Assembly: GCA_020796225.1 (NCBI GenBank)
Contig: CM036755.1
Span: forward strand, 65,044,049 to 65,108,048
Length of the DNA stretch: 64,000 nucleotides
Origin: Arion vulgaris
Lineage: Eukaryota; Mollusca; Gastropoda; Stylommatophora; Arionidae
Reading direction: 5' to 3'
Shown one piece after another: positions 56,601-64,000 of this stretch. The notes beneath the pieces are model-generated. The model did not search any database. It saw only the letters and a program-made list of their open reading frames with translations, and had not been told where the DNA came from. Made by a program: the position numbers and the translations under genes. Each line of letters begins with the position of its first letter. The stretch's first letter is position 1.

Positions 56601-59600
56601 CGTTTAGGGGCCTACCAAACCAATGTGCAACGTATACACGTTCTGACAAAGATCAAACATATCACAAAGAGTGATTAAAATTGGTAGTGAAGAACAACGC
56701 AAAGAAGGAGAAGAAGAATATCCTACAGAACTGCCCCAGTATGCAGACTTGAGAAGAAAGAGGTGGCCCACTTACACTAGCGTCCAAGACAAACTGTATG
56801 GCATGGCTAATAATCTGAGGCAGAGGGCTGCCTTTATTAGAGAATCCGAAATCCCAATCTAGTGAGAACGCAAAGAAAACAACATATGTAATGGATACTG
56901 TGTAGGTATTCTACTTGGTGGAAGTGCACTATCCAAACAAACACCAGAGGAAAGAGAACTTAAGAAAAAGACGTTGGCATTGGATAGAAGATGCATTAAG
57001 ATGGCCAATAATAGTATAGCCTTCCACAGAAACTCATGGAGGAGAGATTTGGAAGCATAGCACCAAACTTTGAAGGATAGAACAAGAAAGAAGAGAGTGG
57101 CATATATTTGTAATAAAACTGTTCTTCAGAAGGAGTTGTCACAATTTTTATTGTTGTAGTGAATTGAGAAGATAAACAGAATTTCTGACATTAAACCATT
57201 AATGCTCTTTATTATATCTCTTTTTTGTCATAACTTAGTAACAGATGAACCTTACATTCAATTTTTTATCTCCAGGGGTCATACATTTACTGAGAGAGCA
57301 CACAGTCTGTGAGAAGGGACAAGTTTTGAATCCAGAACAATGCAGGGTTCTTGTAAGTCTGTTTGCTAATAAATGTATCTTTCGTTACTATATGTCGTAC
57401 AGTTTTTTAGGGCGTTGTAGGGCAGGTGGGACGAGAGTCTGAGGAATTTAATGTGCGCATGTCTTGTCCAGTCTCCATACGCTGTTCAGGTTATGATTTT
57501 TATTTATGCCCTCAACAAAAATAATCATTGTCCTTGCTGTGAATTGAACACGCTCTCCCGCATGGGGCACGCTCTAATCCATTCTACCAGATGCTCAACA
57601 ATAAATATAAATATTAATAATCCCTACACATTTTTCACCAGCCTAAAATTACATGCACCCAATGTCTTCTTCTTTCATAGTTTTTTTCCTGGTATCATAT
57701 CACTTGCCATTTGCTTCCATGAACTGGTGATTTGTGTGATCTGAGTCTAAGAGCGATTGTACGGTGCGCCAGTCATACGCCTACAAGTAGGCCAGCACAT
57801 CCAATTTCTACTACGCTTTTTATTTACTAGGGCAGCTTCCTTAGGCCCCTACCTCAGTCGCCTCTTACGGCATGCCTTGTAGGGCGCAGTGTTACTATTA
57901 GTTGCTTCCTTCGGACCCGGCTTCTTCGAACGCTTCATTTCAACCACACTCTGTGATTTGTATGTGATCTGAGCCTAAGAGCGATTGTATGTTATGCGTT
58001 ACTGAGTAGGCCAGCACATCCGATTTCTGCGCTGCTCTTTATTTACTACGGTAACATCCCTAGTTCCTACATTAGTCGCCTCTTGTGACATGCATTGTAG
58101 GTCGCATTGGTACTATTCTTTGTTTCCCTTGTGGGCCCTGACAATGCACAGGCAAACTTCTCTGTGTGATTTGATTGATTGGACCATCATCATTACACTT
58201 AGTCGAGTATCCATATATGCTCCGATCTCTTTCATACACATGAAGATCTCAGCGTCAGTGCACAAACTCTGTAATACCGCGAGGGGCCACAATGTAATTT
58301 AGATGGTGAAAATATTTTGTGCTAATTTTATTTTTAAAAACTATCTATTTAATTTTACCCAGGCTTTCCAGCCCACTCTTCTAGTTTTTTGAACTACTAA
58401 GGGATCTTGTACATGTTCAACTTATCGTCCCACTCAAATAGGACTAGATACTCGGATCTCACCTACATTTAGATCAGGTATCTCTGGGAAAATATCCCGA
58501 TGGCTCCACAAAGTAGCGAACCGAGTACCTTTGTAACGAGAGGCGAGACCTAATCTCTACACCAAACTTACCACTAAATGGAACTGTTACACACCACATC
58601 TCAAGTTGTATCATGTGATATTTGCAAAGTTATTTTCATTTTATTCATAACAGAAATTGTTCGGCCACCAGATGTCCAACTTCCACATCACAATCCAAGG
58701 AGTTTGGACCAGCTCAGGAGAATGGAAAACACTTGATGACAGACCTGAGCCAATTGTTCCAGATAGGATCAAAGTGAAACGTAAGCTTATGTTCCTGAAA
58801 CTAGAAGAGAAAATATGTATTAGATATATTTTAACAAATAAAAATTGCTGAAGACTTTTCAGATGAACAATTAGCCTGCTGCCTTGTGGGTTTTGGCTGG
58901 GGACAGAAAAAGGCTAACGGAGAGTGAACCCAGTAAACGCTTGGTTGAAATCGAACACACTGCTGAAGAATAAGCACCTGAGCTCCAATAGGTACTGAAG
59001 ATCGTGCACGTACATCCGTTCTTGATGTTTGGCTGCTTATATATCAAAATAGAATGATAAAAGCGGCCTAAGAATGATCGCGCGCAAGAGAGAAATGAAA
59101 ATTAAGCAGGATATGTTAAATGAAGAAAGCCAAACACTGTATAGGAAATGCTTGGAAACTCTGTACCGAGATGTGTATGTTCAACGTGGCAATACTGTTT
59201 TCAGTGGATGTCCTACGAGAGTGAGTCGCTGTTTGATGTTTCGATTCTGACCGTTACGACATGCCGTGTTCGCTTTAGCTTGAATGAGGAGGATCGCCCG
59301 AGTGGTTACCGGGCCCAAATTTGGGGTGTAAAGAATAGAACCACTGTTACCTGCCATGTATGTCGAAGAGGCGACTAGGAGGTTTGGCTGAAATCGGATG
59401 CACATGTCCTAAATGTGTAGAAGTCCATGCATTTAGGGGCCTACCAAACCAATGTATACATGTTCTTGGCAAAGATCAAACATATCACAAAGAGTGATTA
59501 AAATTGGTCGTAAAGAACGAACGCAAAGAAGAATGAGGAGGATCGGGAATGAATCCTTTCTGCCTCTGAAAAGGTGCTAAAGTCAGATACTAAGCCAGAG

Positions 59601-60679
59601 ACAGCTCACATGAAATCATCTAACGCTTATATACGATGATTATACTCTGATAAAACGTATGCTGCTGATCGATATGCAGAGCCTCATGTAGTTAAGTTAC
59701 TACATTCAAAACTACACTGCATCAGAGATGCTCTCCAGACAGTTGATTTCATCATAAGAACAACATTTGAAGTCTGAGAAGGTATGGCGAGGGATATTGA
59801 TAATAAGGGAAACAGGCTTTCACACAAAAATCAGTCATAACCACCAGTAACAGTTAGAGGCGATAGGAAGAAAAATAAATGAGACCCACTTGAGCGCATT
59901 TGCTAGCAAACTGCTCGCCAACCAGTTTGAACAAGGTACTTCTTCTAACCAGGGCTGCGAGTTTTCACTCTTGGGCAACCAATGCTAAATTGTAAAATCT
60001 GCATGTGTTCTGTAATTGTGGAAGACGAGTGTAAAGGGTATTATGAACAGATGGGTGTTGTGACTTGAACCAGGTACACTTGGGTTGTGATCGAGTTTAC
60101 TACCGCTAAACCATAGACACCCACTCATCTTCATACCTGTCACCTTTTATAAAAAGAGACAAGCTGTTTGGAAGCTTTGATGAACTAACAAACACAACAT
60201 ACATCCAGAGAACAGGACTCATTGTGTAGACATTGAACATCAGCGAACAAGAAGATAAGAGATAAAATACTTGTGTCACCTTGCAAGCAGTGAGGTTGGT
60301 TTATTTAGCCAACAGATAAATTGCATGAAGAATAGCAGCGAAGTATTAATTTATTTGTTGGTATTTTGTTTGTGTTATCATCATTGGCCTCTTTATCTCA
60401 GGAGACAATAGGTTTTGTGTCACATAGTTTGTTCTGTGCTGAATCACGTTTCTTTTGACTGTAATAGCCAATTCTGGAGTGGCAATCCTTGCTGCATGTA
60501 AAACTGGAGAATTTTTAAAACTTTGTGTTTGTGTAGTAAATAAAAATTGTTATAAACTATTACTTTCAGACAAAAAAGGTGATGGAGAAGCCAGTCAAGA
60601 TGACGCTGATGATGATGCCAAGATGATGGATAGTGAGATTGAAGACGATGATGATGAAGTTGAAGATGATGATTCTTAA
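44676..60679 (+). CDS. MRTO4: MRTO4 homologue (mRNA turnover protein 4), complete, eight exons
   Basis: A nucleolar assembly factor of the uL10/P0-like family. It occupies the P-stalk site on pre-60S ribosomes until replaced by P0. Exons: 44676-44703, 45299-45357, 49167-49270, 53164-53313, 55407-55558, 57276-57352, 58654-58780, 60570-60679 (TAA). All introns are GT-AG and phases chain 1,0,2,2,1,0,1 to about 268 aa. Seen: MPKSKRDKK start, [141 protein letters not shown], and an acidic C-tail rich in Asp/Glu. No frame break. Slightly longer than the vertebrate protein (about 240 aa, recalled). Introns carry most of the right-hand repeats. Confidence 0.95.
45528..45766 (+). mobile_element. SINE-B
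   Basis: In MRTO4 intron 2. Tail GATATGGAGCGTTCGAAGAAGA, core AAGTCGTAAGAGACGACTGA. Confidence 0.85.
46002..47677 (-). mobile_element. Tc1/mariner-IS630-type DNA transposon
   Basis: 1676 bp with terminal inverted repeats TAGTGCGTTTCAAAA at 46002 and its complement ending at 47677, flanked by TA (46000-46001 and 47678-47679). The transposase is on the minus strand. Catalytic part: [49 protein letters not shown] (second Asp), [16 protein letters not shown] (Glu), [15 protein letters not shown]. There is one frame break near 46620-46630 between Asp and Glu. Repairing it gives about 73 residues between the two. The N-terminal DNA-binding region (above ~47105) is not readable in one frame. In MRTO4 intron 2. 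Confidence 0.92.
47703..48357 (+). mobile_element. LINE-a, 5'-truncated insertion
   Basis: TSD TAACTGACATTG (47691-47702 and 48358-48369), only 13 bp from the DNA transposon. Matches 19.66-20.3 kb with many substitutions; tail GTTAGAAGAAAAGA. Confidence 0.9.
48475..48625 (+). repeat. LINE-f-like 3' remnant
   Basis: Matches 55095-55265 (GGTTGGATGCTGTTG; GGAGTGCAATGAAGATATTC, a CPECNED-like tail). Confidence 0.6.
48867..49111 (+). mobile_element. SINE-B, full copy
   Basis: 245 bp with perfect TSD TAATACTAGATT (48855-48866 and 49112-49123). Ends 55 bp before MRTO4 exon 3, close to the branch/acceptor region. Confidence 0.94.
49565..49759 (+). mobile_element. LINE-d, 195-bp 5'-truncated insertion
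   Basis: TSD ATATTTCTGAT (49554-49564 and 49760-49770). Encodes [20 protein letters not shown], tail AAACGCAAAGAAG. Confidence 0.92.
50045..52838 (+). mobile_element. A-long composite SINE, copy 2, split by LINE-c
   Basis: The head and start of the core (50045-50125) resume at 52409 with AAGGAGGTTTGGCTGAAATC and run to TCTAGTGAGAAGACAGAAG. Confidence 0.88.
50126..52395 (+). mobile_element. LINE-c, longest LINE here (RT + RNase H), in A-long
   Basis: 2270 bp with perfect 13-bp TSD GTAAGAGACGACC (50113-50125 and 52396-52408). [75 protein letters not shown] (catalytic ADD), GLEINRSKT. Linker: [20 protein letters not shown]. RNase [58 protein letters not shown]. Tail: [35 protein letters not shown]. 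3' end GAGATCGCTGAAGAAGAAG. Several frameshifts; the endonuclease and ORF1 are absent. In MRTO4 intron 3. Confidence 0.93.
52870..53060 (-). repeat. SINE-D-like fragment
   Basis: CTGACTGATTTTTGTGCG, then ACCAGTGGCCACTCGCCA and CAACTTCCGAGGTAA. Ends about 105 bp before MRTO4 exon 4. Confidence 0.55.
53640..53842 (-). mobile_element. LINE-d 3' fragment
   Basis: Matches 22810-23010 (GGATTGCCTCTATGAGACTG, TCAGTTGGAGTTCTT). Confidence 0.78.
53843..53940 (+). repeat. SINE-D 3' fragment
   Basis: AACCTCTGAAGACGGAGAAG, ATGGCAGGGGACACTGACAC, AAAAAAATCAGTC. Confidence 0.55.
53974..54225 (-). mobile_element. SINE-A, full copy
   Basis: 252 bp, TSD TCTAATAT (53966-53973 and 54226-54233). Confidence 0.9.
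54262..54500 (+). mobile_element. RNase H LINE remnant (LINE-f-like)
   Basis: [34 protein letters not shown]; the pattern PGH-GV-GNERAD is degraded. Confidence 0.65.
54515..55030 (-). mobile_element. LINE-e 3' end, split by SINE-A
   Basis: Minus-strand end: [19 protein letters not shown], with CAGAACTGCCCCCAGTATGC upstream. Same end as 61560-61930 and as the right third of A-long. Confidence 0.8.
54562..54809 (-). mobile_element. SINE-A, full copy in LINE-e
   Basis: 248 bp, TSD AGGATTCTC (54553-54561 and 54810-54818). The unbroken site is visible at about 61596. Confidence 0.92.
55095..55265 (+). repeat. LINE-f-like 3' remnant
   Basis: Pairs with 48475-48625. [14 protein letters not shown], then a CPEC-like GCAATGAAGATATTC. 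Confidence 0.6.
55880..56005 (+). mobile_element. LINE ORF tail remnant
   Basis: [20 protein letters not shown], a typical RTE/CR1-type C-terminal phrase. Confidence 0.6.
56100..56878 (+). mobile_element. A-long composite SINE, copy 3, with nested SINE-A
   Basis: TSD ACAACATA (56092-56099 and 56879-56886) encloses head, middle and LINE-e tail. After removing the nested SINE-A it is about 510 bp, like copy 1. Confidence 0.9.
56464..56717 (+). mobile_element. SINE-A, full copy in A-long
   Basis: 254 bp, TSD ATATCCTACAG (56453-56463 and 56718-56728). Confidence 0.93.
56925..57095 (+). mobile_element. LINE remnant
   Basis: [13 protein letters not shown] and nearby [14 protein letters not shown] resemble RT LINE tails. 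About 180 bp before MRTO4 exon 6. Confidence 0.45.
57530..57605 (-). repeat. tRNA-like sequence
   Basis: Minus strand: CTGGTAGAATGGATTAGAGC followed by GTGTTCAATTCAC, box A/B-like. Not a complete cloverleaf. Confidence 0.4.
57722..57918 (-). mobile_element. SINE-B, tail-truncated
   Basis: GTGATCTGAGTCTAAGAGCG to GCTTCCTTCGGACCCGG. Abuts another SINE-B. Confidence 0.82.
57920..58153 (-). mobile_element. SINE-B
   Basis: CTTCTTCGAACGCTTCATTT to GGCCCTGACAATGCACAGGC, directly head-to-tail with the previous copy. Confidence 0.84.
58155..58570 (-). repeat. Family M repeat, copy 3
   Basis: Inverted copy of 1395-1812, ending about 80 bp before MRTO4 exon 7. Confidence 0.75.
59297..59531 (+). mobile_element. 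SINE-A, full copy
   Basis: 14-bp TSD AATGAGGAGGATCG (59283-59296 and 59532-59545). Adjacent to family E. Confidence 0.93.
59540..59755 (-). repeat. Family E repeat, copy 3
   Basis: Inverted match of 21400-21600, including ATCTAACGCTTATATACGAT. Confidence 0.78.
59756..59868 (+). repeat. SINE-D 3' fragment
   Basis: GAAGTCTGAGAAGGTATGGC, GGCTTTCACACAAAAATCAG, ending GATAGGAAGAAAA. Confidence 0.5.
59870..60125 (-). mobile_element. SINE-F split by LINE-a
   Basis: tRNA-like head at the right (GGTTTAGCGGTAGTAAACTC in reverse). The body resembles other SINE-F copies weakly. Confidence 0.65.
59940..60064 (-). mobile_element. LINE-a, 125-bp 5'-truncated insertion
   Basis: TSD TTGAACAAGGTAC / TTGAACCAGGTAC (59927-59939 and 60065-60077). 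Carries only the KLAALIRRR end and tail. Confidence 0.9.
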
Positions 60680-60707
60680 TAACAATGTTATTGCTTCAAG
60701 AAAGTTA

Positions 60708-60713
60708 ATTAAA
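60708..60713 (+). terminator. MRTO4: Poly(A) signal of MRTO4
   Basis: ATTAAA 29 bp after the stop, the common variant hexamer. No AATAAA nearer. Confidence 0.55.
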
Positions 60714-60864
60714 CAATGTACAAAGACCTGAAGTATTTTTTGTTGTGTGTATCTTACACAGTCATCACATCACATACCATTTATATACTTATATCATTTC
60801 TTCTCTTCATTTCCTGTTATTTATTTGTTTTGTTTGCTAAGAGGTGGATTAAATCTCTATGTAC

Positions 60865-61370
60865 AGACTAGGTCATTATATTTTGTCTACTGACGAACAC
60901 TGCAGACTCAACAAACACTTACATAGACTAGGAATAGGTCAAACAGGTGGAACAGACACCGAAGCATGTCCTACAAGACTGTCCTCTCCTGTGTGAGCTA
61001 AGAAGGAACATGTTGCCCCACCCAGTTGACCTAAAAACTAATCTTTGGGGAAACCTGACAGACCTGAAGCTGAATGCCCAGTTTGTGGTAAGCTAAGCGC
61101 ATGACCAGAGATCGCTGAAGAAGGAAACCTGACAGACGTGAAGCTGAATGCCCAGTTTGTGGTACACAGTAAACTAAGTGCATGACCAGAGATCGCTGAA
61201 GAAGGAAACCTGACAGACGTGAAGCTGAATGCCCAGTTTGTGGTACACAGTAAACTAAGCGCATGACCAGAGATCGCTGAAGAAGGAAACCTGACAGACC
61301 TGAAGCTGAATGCCCAATTTGTGGTACACAGTAAACTAAGTGCATGACCAGAGATCGCTGAAGAGAAGAA
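60865..61370 (+). mobile_element. LINE-c 3' end with amplified tail
   Basis: Matches 52100-52390 (AGGTCATTATATTT, CACTGCAGACTCAACAAACA), then the last 81 bp are repeated in tandem. Confidence 0.85.
61046..61366. repeat. 81-bp minisatellite made from the LINE-c 3' end
   Basis: Four units of about 81 bp from GGAAACCTGACAGAC to AGAGATCGCTGAAGAA; the first unit is a few bases shorter. A reverse-strand frame with a 27-residue period runs through it; I do not call it a gene. Confidence 0.93.
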
Positions 61371-61559
61371 ACCTATATGGCTGAGGCAACTCTTTCAACC
61401 CAAGATGGGTGTCTTTTTTATTTATATCAGAACATATTGGCTTTTTTCTTGGTGTGGCCAGGGACTAGTCATCAAAAAGGACTTTGTTGTTGAGTATTGG
61501 TTTATGGTATGTGTATGAAGTCCTGAGACGTACCGTTTAAAAAAAATAACACTTAATAT

Positions 61560-61930
61560 ATCTTCTTCTGCATTATCACTAGATTGGGATTTCGGATTCT
61601 CTAATAAAGGCAGCTGTCTGTTTAAGATTATCAGCCATGCCATACAGTTTGTCTTGGACGCTGGTGTAAGTGGGCCACCTCTTTCTTATCAGGTCTGCAT
61701 ACTGGGGGCAGTTCTGTAGGATATGTTCTGTTGTCATACTCGCCAAGGCACAGGTCATTGGTGCCTATTTTGAATTTAGTGTACAGGTGGTGTCTCATTC
61801 TGTTGTGACCCGTCCAGAGGTGAAGTATGGCTGTCTGGACAGTTGATAATATCCATCATTCTTGTGTTTTTGGTGTCTTTATCCCATTTTGCCTTGTCGT
61901 GCCCTTTGGACTTAATATATAACAAATGAG
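61560..61930 (-). mobile_element. LINE-e 3' end
   Basis: Minus strand: HTTSMDGSQQNE-type region, [26 protein letters not shown], ends ESEIPI then TAATGCAGAAGAAGA. The cleanest reference for the LINE part of A-long. Confidence 0.8.
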
Positions 61931-61934
61931 GTTT

Positions 61935-62335
61935 TAAATCAGGCATGCACACAAACCTTATCAAAAGAATAGCAATTGAGGGTTTCTGACATATAATGTG
62001 CAGAGGAGATTTCAACATTTGGTGACAACAGGTGAAATTCAGGGAAGGAGAGATCGTGGAAGACGGGCATAAAAATAAAACTGATTTTTGTCAGCCTAGC
62101 GACTCCAACCAGTCTTCGAGTCCAGCCTGTTTCAATCTTCCTGAGCATATTCATTGAGTCACTGAGAAAGCATGCATTGATAAACTTTACCTGTGTAAGA
62201 TATTTGAGTATAGTCGTTAACTGTTGATATGTACATGCCCTATTTTCATTGCTGGATTTCCAAGCATGTTCGGGCTGACAAGTTCCGCCTTTGGTGACAA
62301 GAGTCTTCAGGTTCTTGTATGTCATCACTGCCGCA
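61935..62335 (-). mobile_element. RNase H LINE remnant
   Basis: Minus strand: ACTYQQLTTILKYL-like, INACFLSDSMNMLRKIETGW (RNase H Asp). Different subfamily from LINE-a to -f. Confidence 0.6.
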
Positions 62336-62383
62336 AGACACCAAAGGAAGGAAAAAAAGAGCCAAACTTTGATATGTCATTCC

Positions 62384-62627
62384 GCCTGTGTGGTGTCTGA
62401 GTCCCGCAAGGGAAACAAAGAATAGTATCACTGCGGCCTACAAGGCATGTCGTAAGTGGCGACTGATGTAGGACCTATGGAAACTACCATAGTAAATAAA
62501 AAGTATTGCAGAAATTGGACGTGCTGGCCTACTTGTAGGCACATAACTGGCACAGCGTACAATTGCTCTTAGGCTCATATCACATACATATCACAAAGAG
62601 TGGTTGATATGAAGCGTCAAGAAGTTA
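62384..62627 (+). mobile_element. SINE-B, full copy
   Basis: 244 bp, TSD ATGTCATTCC / ATATCATTCC (62374-62383 and 62628-62637). Confidence 0.9.
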
Positions 62628-62699
62628 ATATCATTCCAAGAGTGTCCACAACATGTCAGATTCCAACTGTGCTGACACCAATATTCTAACCTAAATACT

Positions 62700-62765
62700 T
62701 ATTTACTATTTATTTACCATATTCATTGGCTTCAGTTCTTCACCTGGAGGTTCTTTGAATTATTT
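62700..62765 (+). repeat. 65-bp direct repeat, unit 1
   Basis: TTATTTACCATATTCATT with CTTCACCTGGAGGTTC; recurs at 63599-63665 as CTTCGCCTGGGGTTC. Probably the 3' flank of two related LINE copies. Confidence 0.65.
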
Positions 62766-63290
62766 ATTCACTGGTTACAATTAATAGCTGTCCATCGCAA
62801 GCGATGTTGACAACGGTCCAAGACGTGTGCTGTTGCACCTCTCTGGTGTGTGCAGAGGTGACTGTAGAGTCCAATCCTAGAACACAGTCCCTTACCACCG
62901 GTGGGGCATACATGATCAAGGTTAGACATGTGGGTGTTGTGTGTTCTGTTTTTGCCTCAACGACACAGCGATTCTCAGCTGTGCGGATTCCTCTTATGTT
63001 GTTGCAGCAACACATTTTACGATCTTGTGCCAGGGATTCCTAGCATGTGGTGTCTAAAACGAAGCATTTCAGAGATGCTAAGAGTGTCTTTAAAGTATTT
63101 TTTCTGTCCATCAGTTGAATGTCTGCCCCCTTCAAGCTCGCTATACATCAACTGTTTTTGGATGTGTTTATCAGGCATCCGAGCAATGTGACCGGCCCAT
63201 CTCATTTGGGCCTTCTGTAACAGGGGGAAACTAGCATGCGTTGTATTTGAATTAAATTGAGGAAAAGTTGCACTATTTGTCAACCTCACT
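62766..63290 (-). mobile_element. LINE-h 3' end with zinc-finger-like tail
   Basis: Minus strand: QKAQMRWAGHIARMPDKHIQ, KQLMYSELEGGRHSTDGQKK, then in another frame SRIGLYSHLCTHQR, resembling the C2H2-type end of some RT LINEs. Frame-broken. Confidence 0.75.
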
Positions 63291-63598
63291 CTCGTCCAGG
63301 CCTATCTAAGTTGAAGCTATATATGAATGGTGTGTGCATGTATGTTATATATATATGGTTGTTTCGTATATTGGGAAAAACAAAGACCATTCGTTTGTGC
63401 CAGCACTGTTGGGATCTGACTTGATTGTCTATGCTGTGTAGCCGACAAAGTTAGGCTTGTTTTATTGGAGAGTTAACTGGTCATGGTCTCAGAAACGCTC
63501 CTCTTCACGGCTAGACGATAGGCGATAGATGAGAATTAAGGTATGTGGTTCAATTTCAGTGACAATTTTTTTCCCAGAAGCCCTAAATACATGTTTAC
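63291..63598. other. No recognisable feature
   Basis: A+T-rich intergenic sequence with a short TATATATATA at about 63346. Confidence 0.5.
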
Positions 63599-64000
63599 TG
63601 TTTATTTATTTACCATATTCATTAGCTCCGGTGCTTCGCCTGGGGTTCGTAGAATTCTTATTCCCATCAGTTATATGAGGACTATCATCATAGCACTCCG
63701 AACAACAAAATAGGATCGCAAATCCAGCAGCGGCTCAACACGCCAGTTGGATATTGATTAATCAATCTTTTTGCATATTTGGTATGTCGTTCTTTTCGGG
63801 CTGCACCAATATCGACACCCATTTCTCTCAATCTGGTTAGTGACTGCGATTCAAAACCATGAACCTCCTCTAGCTATTCATTTAACGACGGAGTATGTAG
63901 GCACAGCACAGAAAGTGGTATAACCGCATCCCTATTATAGACTGTCTGTCTTCTGAACACGAAAAGCAAGATACGGAAATAGTCCTAGCAACAAATTTGA
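63599..64000 (-). repeat. 65-bp repeat unit 2 and possible LINE start
   Basis: Repeat to 63665. Beyond it the minus strand reads SLTRLREMGVDIGAARKERH, coding-like, but I do not recognise the family. Runs off the window. Confidence 0.4.

Noticed and set aside
61031..61345. Reverse-strand frame with a 27-residue repeat (FLLQRSLV...)
   Set aside because: Artefact of the 81-bp LINE-c-derived minisatellite.
2230..62630. CRISPR array, given many near-identical dispersed repeats
   Set aside because: Copies are ~250 bp, irregularly spaced, in both orientations and with target duplications. These are retroposons in an animal genome.

Overview
This is an animal nuclear genomic window, not bacterial. 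It holds GT-AG introns of several kilobases, A+T-rich non-coding DNA, three broadly conserved eukaryotic genes, and dense LINE/SINE retroposon sediment. The repeat mixture (LINEs ending in an RNase H domain with a Cys/His tail, RTE-like LINEs, several SINE families) suggests an invertebrate, perhaps a lophotrochozoan such as a gastropod mollusc. That lineage call is inference only.

Host genes, in order. (1) The 3' end of a TAF5L-like WD40 gene (SAGA/PCAF complex) on +, four exons between 199 and 5026. (2) A complete five-exon 14-3-3 gene on -, from the ATG at 36838 to the stop at 15412. (3) A complete eight-exon MRTO4 gene (pre-60S ribosome assembly factor) on +, 44676 to 60679. TAF5L and 14-3-3 converge; 14-3-3 and MRTO4 diverge. 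There is no operon logic. Three conserved exons carry single-site frame breaks, which look more like base-calling or assembly indels than pseudogenes.

Nearly everything else is repeats. Labels used here: SINE-A (~250 bp; head with a CCCAAATTTGGG palindrome, core TGTCGTAAGAGGCGACT, tail ACGCAAAGAAGAAG). SINE-B (~245 bp; same core, different head, tail GCGTTCGAAGAAGAAG). A-long (~510 bp; SINE-A head + unknown middle + last ~170 bp of LINE-e). SINE-D and SINE-F (tRNA-like heads). LINE-a to LINE-e are RNase H-bearing LINE 3' ends with GAA/GGAA-type tails. LINE-f is an RNase H LINE with a CPEC tail. LINE-g is RTE-like. LINE-h is an RT LINE with a zinc-finger-like tail. Families K, M and E are unclassified repeats. 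There is also one Tc1/mariner-type transposon (46002-47677) and a hAT remnant.

Many insertions are bounded by readable target-site duplications (TSDs), so the layering can be reconstructed: SINE in LINE, LINE in SINE, SINE in SINE, and repeated use of one target at 24.5-27.4 kb. The strongest candidate for something undescribed is the SINE-A / SINE-B / A-long network: SINEs sharing a core and hairpins, with a 3' tail matching a resident LINE, plus a composite that retroposes as a unit.
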